In this document: positions 1-11,748 of the stretch, piece by piece
Layout: the number at the start of each line of letters is the position of its first letter
Numbering within the stretch: the first letter of the stretch is position 1
The notes under the pieces: model-generated
Told to the model about the DNA's origin: nothing
Databases searched by the model: none
The model's input: only the letters and a program-made list of their open reading frames with translations
Position numbers and translations under genes: made by a program
DNA from: Forficula auricularia
Taxonomy: Eukaryota; Arthropoda; Insecta; Dermaptera; Forficulidae
DNA: 64,000 bases
Reading direction: 5' to 3'
NCBI GenBank assembly: GCA_024734495.1
Contig: JALMQS010000681.1
Coordinates: 7,225,542 to 7,289,541 of the forward strand

Positions 1-855
1 AATTTTTATTAATTTCAAGGCCAACGATGATTTTATTCATTGTTTCAATTTTACGACGTATAACAAAATATAGTGCCTAATCGAATAGTGCAAAAATTCT
101 TAAATTTCAAATTTTCAAATTTTCTTCGCGTTATCCGATCGATCTCAAATTTTGTACAAATTATTTTCTTACCATATCTCATAATTTGAGCTCTGACCCG
201 AAAAAAATGTAATGGTAAAAAAATAATGCCCATCCTAATGGACACTTGTCAAAAAAATCCAAACCTAATTATCTCTTTTTTTAATTTATAGATAGCGGGC
301 TAGAATTTTTTTCTTTGACCCCATTTTAGATAGCTTAGTTCTTGCATTTCTAGCCTTCTGGGGGTCCACAGAATATTTACACAAAATTTGGTTTGATTTT
401 TGTCAAAAGGTTAGGATTTTCATTTTTAACTTTGAAAACGGTTCCATTATATTACTTGATATAGACCAATTTAATTACAACATGGGTGGTCTAAACTTAA
501 AAGACGCCTTCATGTTTATTAACTTGGTCGAAAAAATAAAAACACCAAAGCTTTATCCTTAAATAAATTGAGTTCAAAAAACCAAAGCAAAAGGATAAAT
601 CGAAAAATTACAATACTAATTGAGAATAATTAAATACATGTTGTTTTCAGTTATTTTTTTAGAAATATTTTGAAAAAACATTTTTTATATATTCGGGTGG
701 ATTTAGTTTTTTGCATTTCTATTAGCCTCCCAGAAATTATCAGAGTATGTCTCCCCAAAATATTTGGTTGAGTTTGAGACGGAAAGGGCTAGAATTTTCA
801 TTTTTGGCCCCCCCCCCCTCCACACTTTTTTGTCTGTTAATGTTTAAAACACATT

Positions 856-860
<5 letters not shown>
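1..860. repeat. AT-rich sequence with two decayed copies of the ACTTTACCATA-family repeat unit
   Basis: No gene is visible. Stretches near 300-430 and 700-835 match, in minus orientation, the unit that recurs at 42.1-42.6, 44.0-44.3, 58.5-58.8 and 61.5-61.7 kb: a 'ttgcatttctag..' block, then an 'aaaatttggtt' block, then a homopolymeric C run. The copies are diverged and have no recognisable ends. Confidence 0.55.

Positions 861-886
<26 letters not shown>
861..886. repeat. (AT)n microsatellite
   Basis: An uninterrupted run of about 12 AT dinucleotides. Confidence 0.85.
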
Positions 887-894
<8 letters not shown>

Positions 895-924
895 CTTGTT
901 CTTTTCAAAAATATATTCAGTTTT

Positions 925-1270
925 TTAACCGACTTCAAAAAAGGAGGAGGTTCTCTATTCGATTGAATTTTTTTTTTTTTTTTTTTTTTTTTTTTGTGCC
1001 TATGCTACCTCATATCTCCGCCAATTGTCAACCGATTTTGAAAATTTTCTTTGCATTGGGTCCAGTCTAGCTTCCGATTGGTCCCATCTTTTTTTTCGAT
1101 TTTTTCATAGGTATTAGACCTTTTTTATTAGGTTTGTTTAGGTTTGTTTAGACCTAACCTCCCCGTTTATGAACCGATTTCGATGGTTCTTCTTTATCCG
1201 AAAGGGGGTGTCTTAGGGATGGTGTCATATTAATTTGGTCAAGTTCTGATGATATAATCACTATTAATAA
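925..1270 (-). repeat. ACCGACTTC-type dispersed repeat
   Basis: It begins 'ttaaccgacttcaaaaaagg' and runs through a poly-T tract, 'caattgtcaaccgatttt', 'gaccatc'-like blocks and 'aggtttgtttagacctaacc'. The same block order occurs in the opposite orientation at 17640-17970 and 20060-20330. At 20 kb it forms the tail of a decayed LINE, so this is probably a LINE 3' untranslated tail or a repeat that LINEs carry. Confidence 0.65.
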
Positions 1271-1288
1271 CATCACTAAAAAGAGAAA

Positions 1289-1681
1289 AATAAAAATTTT
1301 TAAGAAAAAAATAAAAACCGACTTCAAAAAATTAAGTGCAACAAATATAAAAATACACTAAAAGGTATAAAATAATTATTATCTTATTTAGTTACAACTA
1401 AACGACGAAACATTAACACGAAATCACTTTTGAAGTTGGTGCCAAACATATACCTTTTATGAATCGCACTCGACGGATCTTACTTAGTACGTTTGGCGGG
1501 TACGCTCGCTTATAGGTATAGTTTGTTTGGCACCGACTTTAAAAAGTAATTTCGTGTTAATATTTCGTCGTTTAGTTGTAACTAAATAAGATAATAATTA
1601 TTTTATACCTTTTAGTGTATTTTTATATTTGTTGCACTTAATTTCTGAAGTCGGTTTATTTTTTTCTTAAAAATTTTTATT
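1289..1681. repeat. Foldback element, arms about 165 bases
   Basis: The left arm (from 1289, through 'accgacttcaaaaaattaag' and 'ttacaactaaacgacgaaa') is repeated in reverse complement by the right arm ending at 1681, around a GC-richer centre near 1450-1510. The two 'accgacttc' motifs face each other. A related half-copy lies directly after the assembly gap (17500-17640). Confidence 0.75.
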
Positions 1682-2426
1682 CTAGTTAAATTTTTCATTT
1701 TTTATACCACTTCAAAATCTTGTTGAGTAGATCACTTATACCCCGCCCTGTATAAAAAAAATGTACGATCCGGGTATATGTTTTTAAAATAGTAGAGTTG
1801 TATTTATATAATTATATTTGAAATTCTCACTTCTCTGCAATTTACAGGATTAAAATATTAAAGCGCATCGTCAACCAACTAGAGCAAACGAGTAAATAAA
1901 TGGGAAATCCACTAAACTAATATTTCATTAGATAAAAAAATATTTAAATTATTTAAACAACCGATATATTTTGCGGAATAATTGAAATAATCTTAATATT
2001 AATTATTGTAATTTAATTAGCGTTGGAGAAAAAATATGATTATAATTTAAAGAATTGAAATAATCCTGAGATTTGTTTATTTTTGTCTTCCCATTAATTG
2101 AAATTTCTAATGGGTATCATAATGTTAGCTTATTCGATTCTTTTTTCTTTTAAATTTGACTCGATTTCATTTGAGAATGTTTACAAAGTATGAAAATAAT
2201 AATTGTTAGATTGCGATTTTCAGCAATCACTTCATTTATCAAATTCATCCCCCACCTAACCTTCAAATTATACATCAATCTATAACTTTTAATAAACTCT
2301 GGATTATTGTTGTTTGTTACATAATAAATTAAGATTTGATTGTAAAATATAATAAGTTAATGGAGACTCGTGGAAAAGGTCCACAGTGATCTTGTAGCCA
2401 AAGTTTCCGTTTGTATGTATTATTGT
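1682..2426. other. AT-rich stretch, nothing recognised
   Basis: No ORF of note, no repeat matching elsewhere in the window and no RNA motif were seen. Confidence 0.5.
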
Positions 2427-2482
2427 TGTAGAATGTTGAGGTATTTCGGAAATACCTCAACATTCTACAACAACAATAATAA
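2427..2482. repeat. Near-perfect hairpin palindrome
   Basis: The sequence around 'gttgtagaatgttgaggtat' is followed at once by its exact reverse complement with a one-base centre, giving arms of about 26 bases. Such a perfect cruciform in otherwise decayed DNA is either recent or maintained. No coding or known RNA family is evident. Confidence 0.8.
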
Positions 2483-3154
2483 TAGTAAAATATAATAATA
2501 AAAAGATATTTAATTGATCATCAGTTCAAATTAGACTCTAAAATCATTGACAACTCTTTATAAATTATATATTAATTCAAATTTATTGAAATATCCATGT
2601 TAATAAATTAAGAATGAGATTATATAATATGCAGAGTGATAAATTCCAAATCTTGAACGAAATTGTCATCTAAAAATGTGAAATTGTATGGTTTTTATTT
2701 TGTGTATGTAATTGTATACAATAATATAATAAAATGTTTCAATTTTCAGTACTACTTGACTACTATCTTGACCTTTCCAGCACAACTCCTCACCAACTTA
2801 AAAAATCAACCTCTCTGATATGCAATGTAATAATATTATCTCTAAAATCTATGATTGGTCCTTAAAGTTAAATTCATTTATTAATATTATAGGTCTGTGT
2901 TGATTTTTAAAATAATTTCCATCTTTTTTCAAATAAAGACACTCAAAAAGATACTTAAATCTTTGCTTTCATTAAAAAATCATCTTAAAATCATTGGCCA
3001 CATTCTAAAAACCACATCAGTGTAATAAGTTTATTTTTTTCGATACCTACCTCTTATTGTATTATATCTATATTGTTTTAATATTGTATCCTGTAAATAT
3101 ATGTTTCTTTTTCTGTATTGGACATCTTGTCCGTAAAACTAGCTAAACCAACTA

Positions 3155-3194
3155 CAGAAGATGGTCTACCAGTGGTGACCGAAACTGTTTAGTA
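3155..3194 (+). ncRNA. Degenerate hammerhead-ribozyme-like motif
   Basis: CAGAAGA (a CUGANGA box with one change) is followed by GGUC...GACC as stem II, then GAAA, an ACU/AGU stem III with a GUUU loop, and A at the cleavage position. It ends in 'aaataaataatgg', like the AT-rich tails of the better copies at 33-46 kb. The altered box means activity is unlikely. Confidence 0.35.
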
Positions 3195-3213
3195 AATCTA
3201 TCAAATAAATAAT

Positions 3214-3464
3214 GGAGTTTTAAAGGGTTGTAGTGGTGTTTCACAAAAAAATAAAAAGATTTTAAAAAATTTTTAAATAAAATTTTTTGAGTTTTATTGA
3301 ATACCTACACTATATAAGACTTTTGTACAAACTCCTGATGATTGGATAAAAACTCAAAATATATATAGTATTCAATAAAATTCAAAAAATGTTATTTAAA
3401 TTTTTTTTTTAATTTTCCTATTTTTATTTTTTTGTGAAACACCAATACAAACCTTTAAAACTCC
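3214..3464. repeat. Foldback element with decayed hammerhead-like centre
   Basis: The left arm starting 'ggagttttaaag' (3214) mirrors the right arm ending 'ctttaaaactcc' (3464), each about 95 bases and imperfect. The centre carries CTGATGA at 3335-3341 followed by a broken stem and 'aaaatatatatagtattc'. The same architecture is better preserved at 45673-45895. Confidence 0.6.
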
Positions 3465-5655
3465 TTTGTTTAATGTTTCACTATAAACCAACACCGGTTT
3501 CCATAAATGTTACAAATAAATAATGTTATTGTCTAAAATTTCTATATTTATTTATTTTATAGGACTAAATAAACCCTTTAATTTATAAAATGTTAAAAAT
3601 GAGAAATTAAATTAAACAATAAATAATTTAATTAATAAATTCTAGTCATGGAGGTTAAATTAATATACTTAGCCACTCTCTCTACCATTTACATCAGGGT
3701 TGCTTGACCTAAGATCAAATGAAATTTGTGAATATAAGAAAAACAATTACAACTCTCGAAAAACTTGAAATATCGTTCTTATTTTGTCATAATTTAAAAT
3801 CACTGGTTTGGAAATCTCTTTAGGTACGAAAATCGTGTAAAAATGAGTACTTTGACGCCTTCAATTTTTTTTATGACCTCGGGAACAAAGCCCATTTAGC
3901 CAGATTCTATGGGATTTTTTTTTATTTTAAATATATGTGTTTATATATGTGTCATAGGGTGAATTGGCTTAGAGGTCAGATTATATATAAGGACAAATTG
4001 TGTCATGAGGGGGCTTCAACCCTCCGTAAACAAAAAGGCTACACCCTCGGGCAATCTGAGCTCCTAGCCCGTCATTTTAAATGGAATAAAATTATTAAAA
4101 ATTCAGTTTAATTTTTCTTTTTGAGATCTTAACAGAGATTTTTTACACCCATGATAAATAAATATTTTATTTTTTATTTTTGACTCCCTCCGAAATCATT
4201 GCCAGTTCAATATTTTAATAGGATTTTATAGCTTGTAAATTTCAACTTGTATCTTATTTAATTTACGAATTATAATGATGTGAAAGAAAGAAAAAGATTT
4301 TTTTGATATTAATAGGGTTCTGTCTCCAAGCTAAAGTCAGCAAGCTAAAGAGCTGATTCGTTTACTAAGAGGGCTCATTGTTACGAAGAGCTATAAGACT
4401 ATTAATTTATTGTGAGTTCATTATCAAATTCTTTTTAAGTTTTTTAATTTTCTTTACAAAGAACTCACTTAATGGAGTTCGGGACAGCTAATCTATATCT
4501 TATTGATCTTCGAAAAAATCTTTTGTATTTCTGCAGAGTGACAACTTCTGCCCACTAAATTTTTTAATAAAAAAATTGATAATAATGAGGTTAAAAAATC
4601 TTTGTTTTGATAATATTAATAAAAAGAATATTGAGATATTTTTTTCTCATTATAAAAACATTTATTTAACACAAAAACGATTTCAACAAATAAAGTTGGA
4701 ATTCTACACTTATGCTTTTGTTATATTCTGTTGGCTGCAAATAACTTTTTATTTTTACAGTTATGAATAACTAATTAACTGGACTGCAAATCTAATGAAA
4801 AATGTATCATTCGATTCATAAAAGTTGAATTATTGATCTGTATAAATTTGTTGAAAATTGTATAATTTGTATAGAAGTTATAGCCTTTTTAAAAGCTTGG
4901 TCCATTTACTTCCATGTTAAAAGGACAATTTTCAATAATTTGTTTCTCGGTAATGGAACAGACGATCAACTTCAAATTTCGGGAATTAATATTTAATACA
5001 TCAATGATTCGATGGTAAAAATTTGAGAATTTTATTATAAAAATGATAAACAGTCCCGAAGCCCCTTAAATCTAATTCTAGATTAGTTTTATTACCTATC
5101 TATTGACTGACAAAGACTTTCTCACGAATAGAATTATAATTATTATATTTCCTATTAGGTTCAGAAAAATTCCATTTAATTTAATCATTTATCATATTTA
5201 ATAATCTTCAATCAATATCCTTATATCTGATTTTGATTGGTACTTTGGACGGCTTCTTTAGAAAAATATTCTGTCAAAATCATTTTTAACTTAACAATTC
5301 TTTTTCCTTTTCTTTGATAGCATCAAGATTTAATCTGAAAATGATTTTTTTTTAATTTCTTCATCCTCTCTATTTTTGAAAGGCTCGGTAGCGCTCTAGA
5401 GAGGCTAAAGAGGGATTCTGCAAGCTCACCACTTACAAACCACTCTGCCGGGTCTTAGAATTTCTAAAATGACATCTCTCAAAGCAATCTAATTCAGAAG
5501 GCTCTGTCAATATCAACAGAAATTTCTTACCCTTTGTACATGTCTATTTACTATTTAGACTTTGACGTGCATATACAAGAAAGATCGCAGGTTCAAATCC
5601 TGCCAAGTACACAATTTCTCCTTTTATTTAAATTAATAAAATAATATCTAGATAT
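3465..5655. other. AT-rich stretch, no gene recognised
   Basis: There are short ORFs only, all low-complexity. The one notable motif is a perfect tRNA-like T arm near 5588-5606 (GCAGG stem, TTCAAAT loop, CCTGC stem), but no complete cloverleaf can be built around it. Confidence 0.4.
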
Positions 5656-6024
5656 GTGTCGTATATTATAATAGTGGTGTAACTCCATGAAAGTGAATTC
5701 GGAGACAACGGGCTTTTTGTAAATTGATGTACATATATTGAAATAAAGACAGTGTTTTTTATTTTTTATTGTTTAGTACAAATCAAAGATTTTATTTGTT
5801 GTAACTTACAAAATAAAGCTAAAACTAATTAAATAAATGAACTTAAACTTTTTTTCTGGAGTTTTAGTTCTACACTTTTACTTCCCTGAGTAAACTATTA
5901 GTGCCTTTTATGGGCTTTTAATGCAATATTTGGAGTTACTTCTCTTTTATAATGCAAGATATGACTAAATGTCATACCATTAAGCAAAAAAATGGAGTTA
6001 CACTACTATTATATTAAACGACAC
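5656..6024. mobile_element. MITE-like element with 33-base terminal inverted repeats
   Basis: The left end starts GTGTCGTATATTATAATAG and continues 'tggtgtaactccat'. The right end is its reverse complement with about four mismatches, ending CGACAC at 6024. The 369-base element has no ORF, as expected of a non-autonomous DNA transposon. The superfamily is not determined. Confidence 0.65.
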
Positions 6025-6364
6025 ATGTAGAATTAACAGTCAGAATAATTTAATAAAAATATTTTACTTGAACGGTTCATTTACTTAAAAAGTCTTTTGA
6101 GAATTTCTTTGAAATCTTAATATAAATTAAAATTCTTTTTCTTAATTTGGAAAAGAACAACTTCAGACACCTGATATTATGTTCTAATTTCTAATGTACC
6201 CATAGTTTATTTAGCCAGTGAAGATAAATTTTTCAAATATCCATTTAAGAGATTACTTTTTTAATGAACTATATTTATTTCTTATATTAATATTTAATTA
6301 TTAAAGTACTTATAGGGAAATAAGGACTATCTCTTTTATGCAGATAATTTATATTTTATTGCAA

Positions 6365-6394
6365 ACGTTTCGTCGACTTTGTTGACTTCTTCAG
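6365..6394 (-). ncRNA. Hammerhead-ribozyme-like motif (solitary)
   Basis: On the minus strand CTGAAGA (6394-6388) is followed by one extra A, a stem II of GUC-A-AC/GU-C-GAC with loop AAA and one mismatch, then GAAACGUU. Stem III is the four-base palindrome ACGU, so cleavage would need a dimer, with U as the cleavage base. It matches the design of the copy at 60216-60248. Confidence 0.55.
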
Positions 6395-6479
6395 GGCTTA
6401 AAAAATTGGTTTGGTTTTTTGTGTGATTCTGGTGTTATTTCGTTTTTGAGAAGGAATAAAATAAGTTAAATGTATATAT

Positions 6480-6700
6480 CAGGGGTGGCCACTAACCTTA
6501 ACTTTGGGAGCCGCAAATTTATAAAACTGTTTCAAAGCGAGCCACATGGTTTAGACATTAATTAATGGTTTATTAAAAAAAGACACATTTTTTTATTTTA
6601 TAAAATATAAATGAAGTAACATTTATTTTTTGCTCTACTTACTTATAACATTAGTATTCAATTATATAAAAAAAAAAAGTAAAAAGAAATAACATTTTAC
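6480..6700 (+). mobile_element. hAT-like MITE fragment (CAGGGGTGGCC end)
   Basis: It starts CAGGGGTGGCCACTAACC, a typical hAT-type terminus, and continues 'ttgggagccgcaaatttata'. A second diverged copy lies at 28333-28490, sharing 'attaattaatg..tttattaaaaaaa' and 'ttttataaaatataaat'. The far end was not found in either. Confidence 0.5.
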
Positions 6701-6749
6701 TTTTGAGAAGTGCTTTTACGAGATTTAATTTTTGTATTATTATTTTTTA

Positions 6750-6960
6750 CTTTATCATGGTCAAGTATTGTAATCGTGCATGAAAAAAGTGATTTTTTTG
6801 CTTCTTTTTTTCGAAATATCTCAAAAACGGTTGAAAATATTTTGATTAAAAAATTGGACGAAACTATGGAATTTTAGTCTACAAAAAGCCCAATAAGTGA
6901 AATGTCTGTTAGTTTGTCTGTTAGTCTGTGCGATACCAAATTTTTGTGGACGAGCTATCT
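6750..6960 (+). repeat. ACTTTACCATA-family repeat, 5' part only
   Basis: It carries 'tcaagtattgtaatcgtgca', 'atctcaaaaacggttgaaa' and 'ttttgtggacgagcta', in the same order as the full copy at 41745-42674. It is truncated after the 'gacgagcta' block. Confidence 0.65.
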
Positions 6961-6961
6961 A

Positions 6962-7085
6962 ATCATCATCATCATTGAGTATACAGTCCTAAGACTGGTT
7001 TGATGCAACAATCCGTCTCCACTCGACTCTGTCCCCCGCCAGCTGTTTGACCTCTCTAAATGTCTGGCATCCCATCTGTTAACGC
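6962..7085 (-). mobile_element. LINE 3' tail fragment
   Basis: (ATC)n followed by 'cagtcctaagactggtttga' and a GC-richer block. A short trinucleotide repeat beside such a block is typical of the 3' end of RTE-group LINEs read on the minus strand. No coding sequence is left. Confidence 0.4.
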
Positions 7086-7920
7086 CTGAATAAGGTAAAA
7101 ACACCTGAAAATGATTTTAGTGAATTTAATTTGAATTTATAATAATGATGAGAATACTAGACCGTGATTGACTCTCAAAGGTGGTCGCCAGTTAAAAATC
7201 CTTAAAAGAATAATTAACAACAGATCTGAAAGAAGATGACTAAAATAATGATTAATCCTTCTATTCAGTTTGATCCGAAGAAAGAAGGTTCGAGGATTAT
7301 TATAATATATATTTCTATATATATAATAACCGAGCTGGTTTTGTTTTATCTGAAAATAGTTTGAATTGGAATTAAGGAATAATATAAAAACAGAAAGTTG
7401 TGTATTTGACCTAAGTTCAAAATTAACCTAGCAATTTTAATTTTATATAAATAAAAGAAATAATTTTATTACAAAAATAAATGATAATAAGTACTATATA
7501 AAAAGCAGTATTTAAATATCTAAAAATAAAATAAGGTGAATACCTACTAAGAATGATGTTCAAAAGAACAATGTTTATATAGATCAATATATAAAAATAT
7601 TTAGATTTTAAGATAATAATGTTTCTTAAGGAAACTTTATTATTTCAAAACTAATTAAAACAAATAAGATACTATTTGAGGTTATTTAAGTGAACCGAAA
7701 ACGCGTAAAAATAAACCTTAAATTAGCTTATATGAAAAAGTTCAATGTTTTGCCTATACCAAAAGCTCAAAGAAGATTATTAAAATTATGCCCGTTATTT
7801 GTGATATATGAGAGGTAAACAGATTATCACAGGATTATCTAAAATTATAATCAAATCGCGAATATGAAATAATATTATTTGAGATTTTAATAGACCGAAT
7901 TTTCAGACCTCAACCAAATT
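7086..7920. other. AT-rich stretch, nothing recognised
   Basis: Only short low-complexity ORFs. No repeat shared with the rest of the window was noticed. Confidence 0.45.
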
Positions 7921-7922
7921 GA

Positions 7923-8715
7923 TTCTAACGCGGTATTTGGACCATTTTTGACGTGTGCGATGGTGCGTTGTCGTGGAGAAAAATCAGCTTTCCATGTCTT
8001 TGTTGATAATACGGTCTTTTTTCACTCAGAGCACGGTGCAATTTGATCAGTTGTTGGTGGTAGCGGTCTGCGTTGACAGATTCACCAGGTTTCAACGTCT
8101 CATAGTAAACGATTCCCTGCTGATCCCACCAAACGCACAGCATCGTCTTCCGTCCGAAGCGATTTGGTCTTGAGAAAGATGTTGATGGTTGGCCGGGGTC
8201 AACCCATGATTTTTGCGTTTAGGGTTTTCGAAATATACCCACTTTTCATCGCCTGTCACAATCCGATGCAGGAACGACTTTCTTTTTTGTCTGGCAAGCA
8301 AGATTTCGCATGTGTTTTGGCGTCGCTCCATCTGCCTGTCGTTCAATTCATGCGGCACCCATTTTCCGATCTTTTGAACCTTTCCCATAGCACGTAGCCG
8401 CTTAGAAATGGCTGGTTGAGTAACACCCAATTGCTCGGCAAGCATTTTCTGCGATTGCGTATCGTCCTCGTCCAAAAGAGCCTGCAATTGATGGTCCTCA
8501 ACCTTCTTGGGCCGATTTTCACGCTTCTTGTCCCACAGGTCAAAATTGCCATCTTTGAACCGCCGAAACCAATCCCTGCAGGTCGTTTCCGATAAAGCAC
8601 TGTCGCCATAGGCCTCCACAAGCATTCGATGCGATTCGGCAGCAGATTTCTTCAAACTGAAGCAGAAAAGCAGAGCTTCCCGCATATGCTCTTTTTCTGG
8701 CACAAAACTGGACAT
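7923..8715 (-). pseudogene. mariner transposase, frameshifted and 3'-truncated
   Basis: The protein starts MSSFVPEKEHMREALLF. It has the mariner helix-turn-helix region (SETTCRDWFRRFKDGNFDL, roughly residues 42-60), a second DNA-binding segment around VTQPAISKRLRAMG, the linker WVPHEL, the first catalytic Asp in TGDEKWVYF (about residue 154) and, after a frameshift, the second Asp in HDNAPSHT. The third Asp of the DD34D triad lies beyond the break, so the copy is dead. The frame change falls near 8205-8216, where a run of A has one base too many; afterwards the frame reads MLCVWWDQQG. Homology ends near 7923. A plausible left terminus, CCATGGACACGCCATACA on the minus strand (8823-8806), abuts the LINE poly-T at 8822. 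Transposase of this family cuts and pastes its own element at TA sites. Confidence 0.93.
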
Positions 8716-8821
8716 GAATACCCAAGGAAAAACAGACTTTGTGTTATGAAATTGTTAACAATGATCACTGATTAATGTTGTCAGACGTTAAACTCATGAA
8801 TTAAAATGTATGGCGTGTCCA

Positions 8822-10112
8822 TGGTTTTTTTTTTTTTTTTTTTTTTTTAATGCAATCGAATGCAAGAAGGGGTGCACCAGTAAAGATGTAGCCCCTATGG
8901 ATCTCGAAAGACCCTTGCATTACCGAAGAGAAGGGAAAGTTGTTTAAGTGAGAGGGTGTAGACGTAGGTGTCTATGCACCCTGGTTTTGAAGGTTTGAAG
9001 ATCATAGGTGCTGGGAAAGATAGAGGCTGGGAGAGAGTTCCAGTTCCTTGACGTCATGGGGATATATGAATTCGCGAATGAAGTGGTCCGGCACTTTTCT
9101 AATTTGACCGCGAAAGAGTGTTGGGAGTCGGCAAAACGTGTGCTGCGTGCAAAGCATGCTTTGGGGGGAATTATTGATTTTATCTCATCAGAGCACCTGC
9201 CGTGATAGTATCTATAGAAAAGGAAAGGGCGGAGACATCTCTTCGATGAGCCAGCGAGTCGAGGGAGTCGGTGAGGGTAGAATCGTCAATTAGCCTGACG
9301 GCTCGTTTCTGAATTGCATCAAGGGTAGCAAGAGAATATTTTGAGGCTCCTCTCCACAGATGAGAGCCGTATTCGAGATAGGGGCGGATTTGGGCCTTGT
9401 AGATGGTGAGAAGTTGTGGGGGTTTGTAAAATCGCTTGGACCTGAATAAGAAGCCAATCTTCCTTGCTGCAGATTTCGCCACAGAGGAGATGTGTTCATT
9501 CCAAGACAGGTCAGATGCGACAGAGACGCCCAACATGGATAGGCTGTCACACATTTTCAGGGTATTCGAATCGAAGTGAATATCAGGGAAATCTCTATTT
9601 TCGCGCCTAGAAATTAGACAACATTGAGTCTTGTTTGAATTGAAGTTAACTAAATTTTGAGAGCCCCATTTATTCAGTTTGTCTAGGTCGAGAGTAATTG
9701 AGGAGGCAATATTGATTCGATTATTCGGGAGAGAGGGTTTGCCGTGTAGAGTGCTATCGTCGGCGTAACAATGAGTGGGGTTTGCCGTTTGATCAATAAG
9801 GTCGTTTATATAAATAAGGAAGAGTGTGGAGGAGATTACAGAGCCTTGGGGAACACCAGAGTTTGTGGAGAACGATTCAGAAGATGTTCCATCCACCACA
9901 ACTTTTATACTTCGGTTTGTCAGAAAGCTTTCAATCCATTTGCGAAGTGTTGGTGTGAATCCAAAGGCTGGTAGTTTGGCAAGAAGATTTTTGTGCCAAA
10001 CCTGGTCAAAAGCTTTGGAGATATCAAGGGCTACAGCGAGGGTTTCTTTTTCCGGCCTCTAGAGTATTGTTCAAGGTGTGGGTGACATAGGTTAAGATGT
10101 CGCCTGTGGAAC
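8822..10112 (-). pseudogene. LINE copy A: Jockey/CR1-group reverse transcriptase, 5'-truncated
   Basis: This minus-strand non-LTR retrotransposon fragment has its poly-A at 8822-8848 (poly-T on +). The RT domain starts near 10110 with a block reading RSTGDILTYV. It then shows motif A (ALDISKAFDQVWH, about 10035-9995), the GVPQGSVISSTLF motif (about 9855), the catalytic YADD (about 9765) and the thumb region. The tail, down to about 8944, contains SIIPPK and FKTRVHRHL. At least two frameshifts are present, one near 10063 and one near 9190, so it is not functional. It is the most 5'-complete of five related copies here (others at 30030, 47917, 49830 and 56945). RT copies the element RNA into DNA at a nicked target, and 5' truncation is the usual outcome. 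Confidence 0.92.
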
Positions 10113-10172
10113 GTCTTCTTCAGATCTTTTCTGATCTTCTGATCTTATATCTTAATATTATTGTTAAAGATA

Positions 10173-10370
10173 ACTTTAAGATGTCTTCTATACAATATGC
10201 CAATACCTCTTTAAGAATGTTCTACAATTTATCTTAAAAACATCTTTGAAATTAAACTTTTAGTGTAAAATACTTTAAGATGTCTTCTATACAATACGGC
10301 AAACCCTCTTTAAGAATGCTCTACAATTTATCTCAAAGACCTCTTTGAAATTAAATTTTTAGTGTAAAAT
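10173..10370. repeat. Two tandem copies of a 99-base unit
   Basis: 'actttaagatgtcttctata' at 10173 recurs at 10272, and the two units stay aligned to 'tttttagtgtaaaatact'. The flanks (10116-10172 and 10380-10500) carry looser 'cttaagatgtc'-type echoes, so the array may once have been longer. Confidence 0.8.
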
Positions 10371-10696
10371 ACTAATTAAACATATATATGATTTTATATC
10401 TTCCAAATCTCTTTAAATATGCCATGAAGATATCTTTTAGAGCACTTGTTAAGATAGTCTTAAGAATGTTCGAAAAATTGTGTTAATAAACATCTTTTCA
10501 AATAAATCAAACTTTTTGGAATAAATTTTCGATTAACGATTAAACGAATTTGAGCGAATCGATCAATTTTTATTATAATAATATTAATAGTTTAGTTAAA
10601 CCGTTTTTGAAATACTTAGAAAACCACAAGGAAAAAACATATTTTTCTATAAACATTTTTCAAACTTTTTTTGATCTTATTATATCTTTATAGAGA

Positions 10697-10856
10697 GGTG
10701 AACCGCGATTGGAATTAGGTGTACACCGTCTTTGGAATTATGTGGAATTATTTTGGAATTCATTAGATAATTCCCCTTTATCTATTGTCTTCTACTTGGA
10801 AATGAAAGTGGAAGTGGATGTAGGTGTACACAATATTAGGTTACGGTTCACCCTTC
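10697..10856. mobile_element. MITE-like element, GGTGAACCG ends
   Basis: It starts AGGTGAACCGCGATTGG and ends TTACGGTTCACCC, giving imperfect terminal inverted repeats. It includes 'gtgtacaccgtctttggaatt' and 'tctattgtcttctacttgga'. A second copy in the opposite orientation lies at 39571-39967, split there by a hAT element. Confidence 0.7.
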
Positions 10857-11225
10857 GATCTTCATATTTTATTCAACGATGACTCTTTTTATGCGTTATG
10901 GTACACATCATGATAAATGACAACATCTTTTTGAGAAGGTCTTCCAATTTTCTTAAAGATATCTTTCATATCTTGTCAATTGGCGGGAATTTTTCCGTCG
11001 CCACAGGCGGGAATCCTCTGACTGAAACTCGCAACGGTCGCTGAGTTTCCAGTCTTCAGTCAATGGTTCACTCATCGAGAAAGCAGACATTAATAATAAT
11101 TCTCCTCGAAGATAATTCTACTTCTCCTAAAAGGTATGTGTAAATATAGATTTATAATATTTAACAGGTTTCACCAGCACAGTAGTTTACTATAATATAT
11201 TAAATTCCATCATTTCAAGTTTTAA
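10857..11225. other. Intergenic, nothing recognised
   Basis: There is a GC-richer patch at 10975-11080 ('ccacaggcgggaatcctctg'), but no ORF or repeat partner in the window. Confidence 0.4.
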
Positions 11226-11349
11226 TATATTCATCAACAAACTAATAAACACATAAAAATATAACCCACGACATTTCGTTCACATATATTTTGATTGGAA
11301 CGTTGAGTCTTATATTTTTTATTTGTTTATCAGTTTGTTGATGAATATA
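11226..11349. repeat. Foldback element, arms about 40 bases
   Basis: 'tatattcatcaacaaact' at the left is mirrored by 'agtttgttgatgaatata' at the right. On the minus strand the centre contains CGAAATGTCG, reminiscent of the end of a hammerhead core, but no CUGANGA box precedes it. Confidence 0.6.
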
Positions 11350-11748
11350 TGTATATTTAATTATGAAAGCTGTCGTTTTTAACAAAAAATTTTAACCACA
11401 TGGGTTGGTTCTTGACCTTGACTCAGCAGAGAAAACTTCAAAGGGGCACCGATGGGAAGTGGCATATTTGGTTTATGTTTAGATCAATATAAATATGTGA
11501 AAATGGGGAAAAAATATTTGAGAACTAAATATATTTTCCTAAGAAAAAAGAGATTCTCTATTTCATTTTATTGCTAATTTTTACCTGCTGTTGTGCGCCT
11601 TAATTAAGATTCAATTTTACAATGAAATAAATAATTGTAAAATCAACAATATTAATAATTATTAAAAATAAAAAAAATAAACATTTTGATTTTCAAACAG
11701 TATTATTACTTAAAAAATTATTTTATATCAATTTTAAGATACTTTCAT

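Noticed and set aside
885..1070. Short ORF with a run of Phe
   Set aside because: Translation of a poly-T tract inside a dispersed repeat; the same artefact occurs at 17728-17952.
5588..5606. tRNA gene suggested by a perfect T arm
   Set aside because: No acceptor, D or anticodon arms can be paired around it, so it is not annotated as a tRNA.
8343..8725. Additional ORFs overlapping the mariner transposase
   Set aside because: They are out-of-frame shadows of the recognised transposase.
11226..11349. Hammerhead in the small foldback
   Set aside because: CGAAATGTC is present on the minus strand, but the CUGANGA box is missing.
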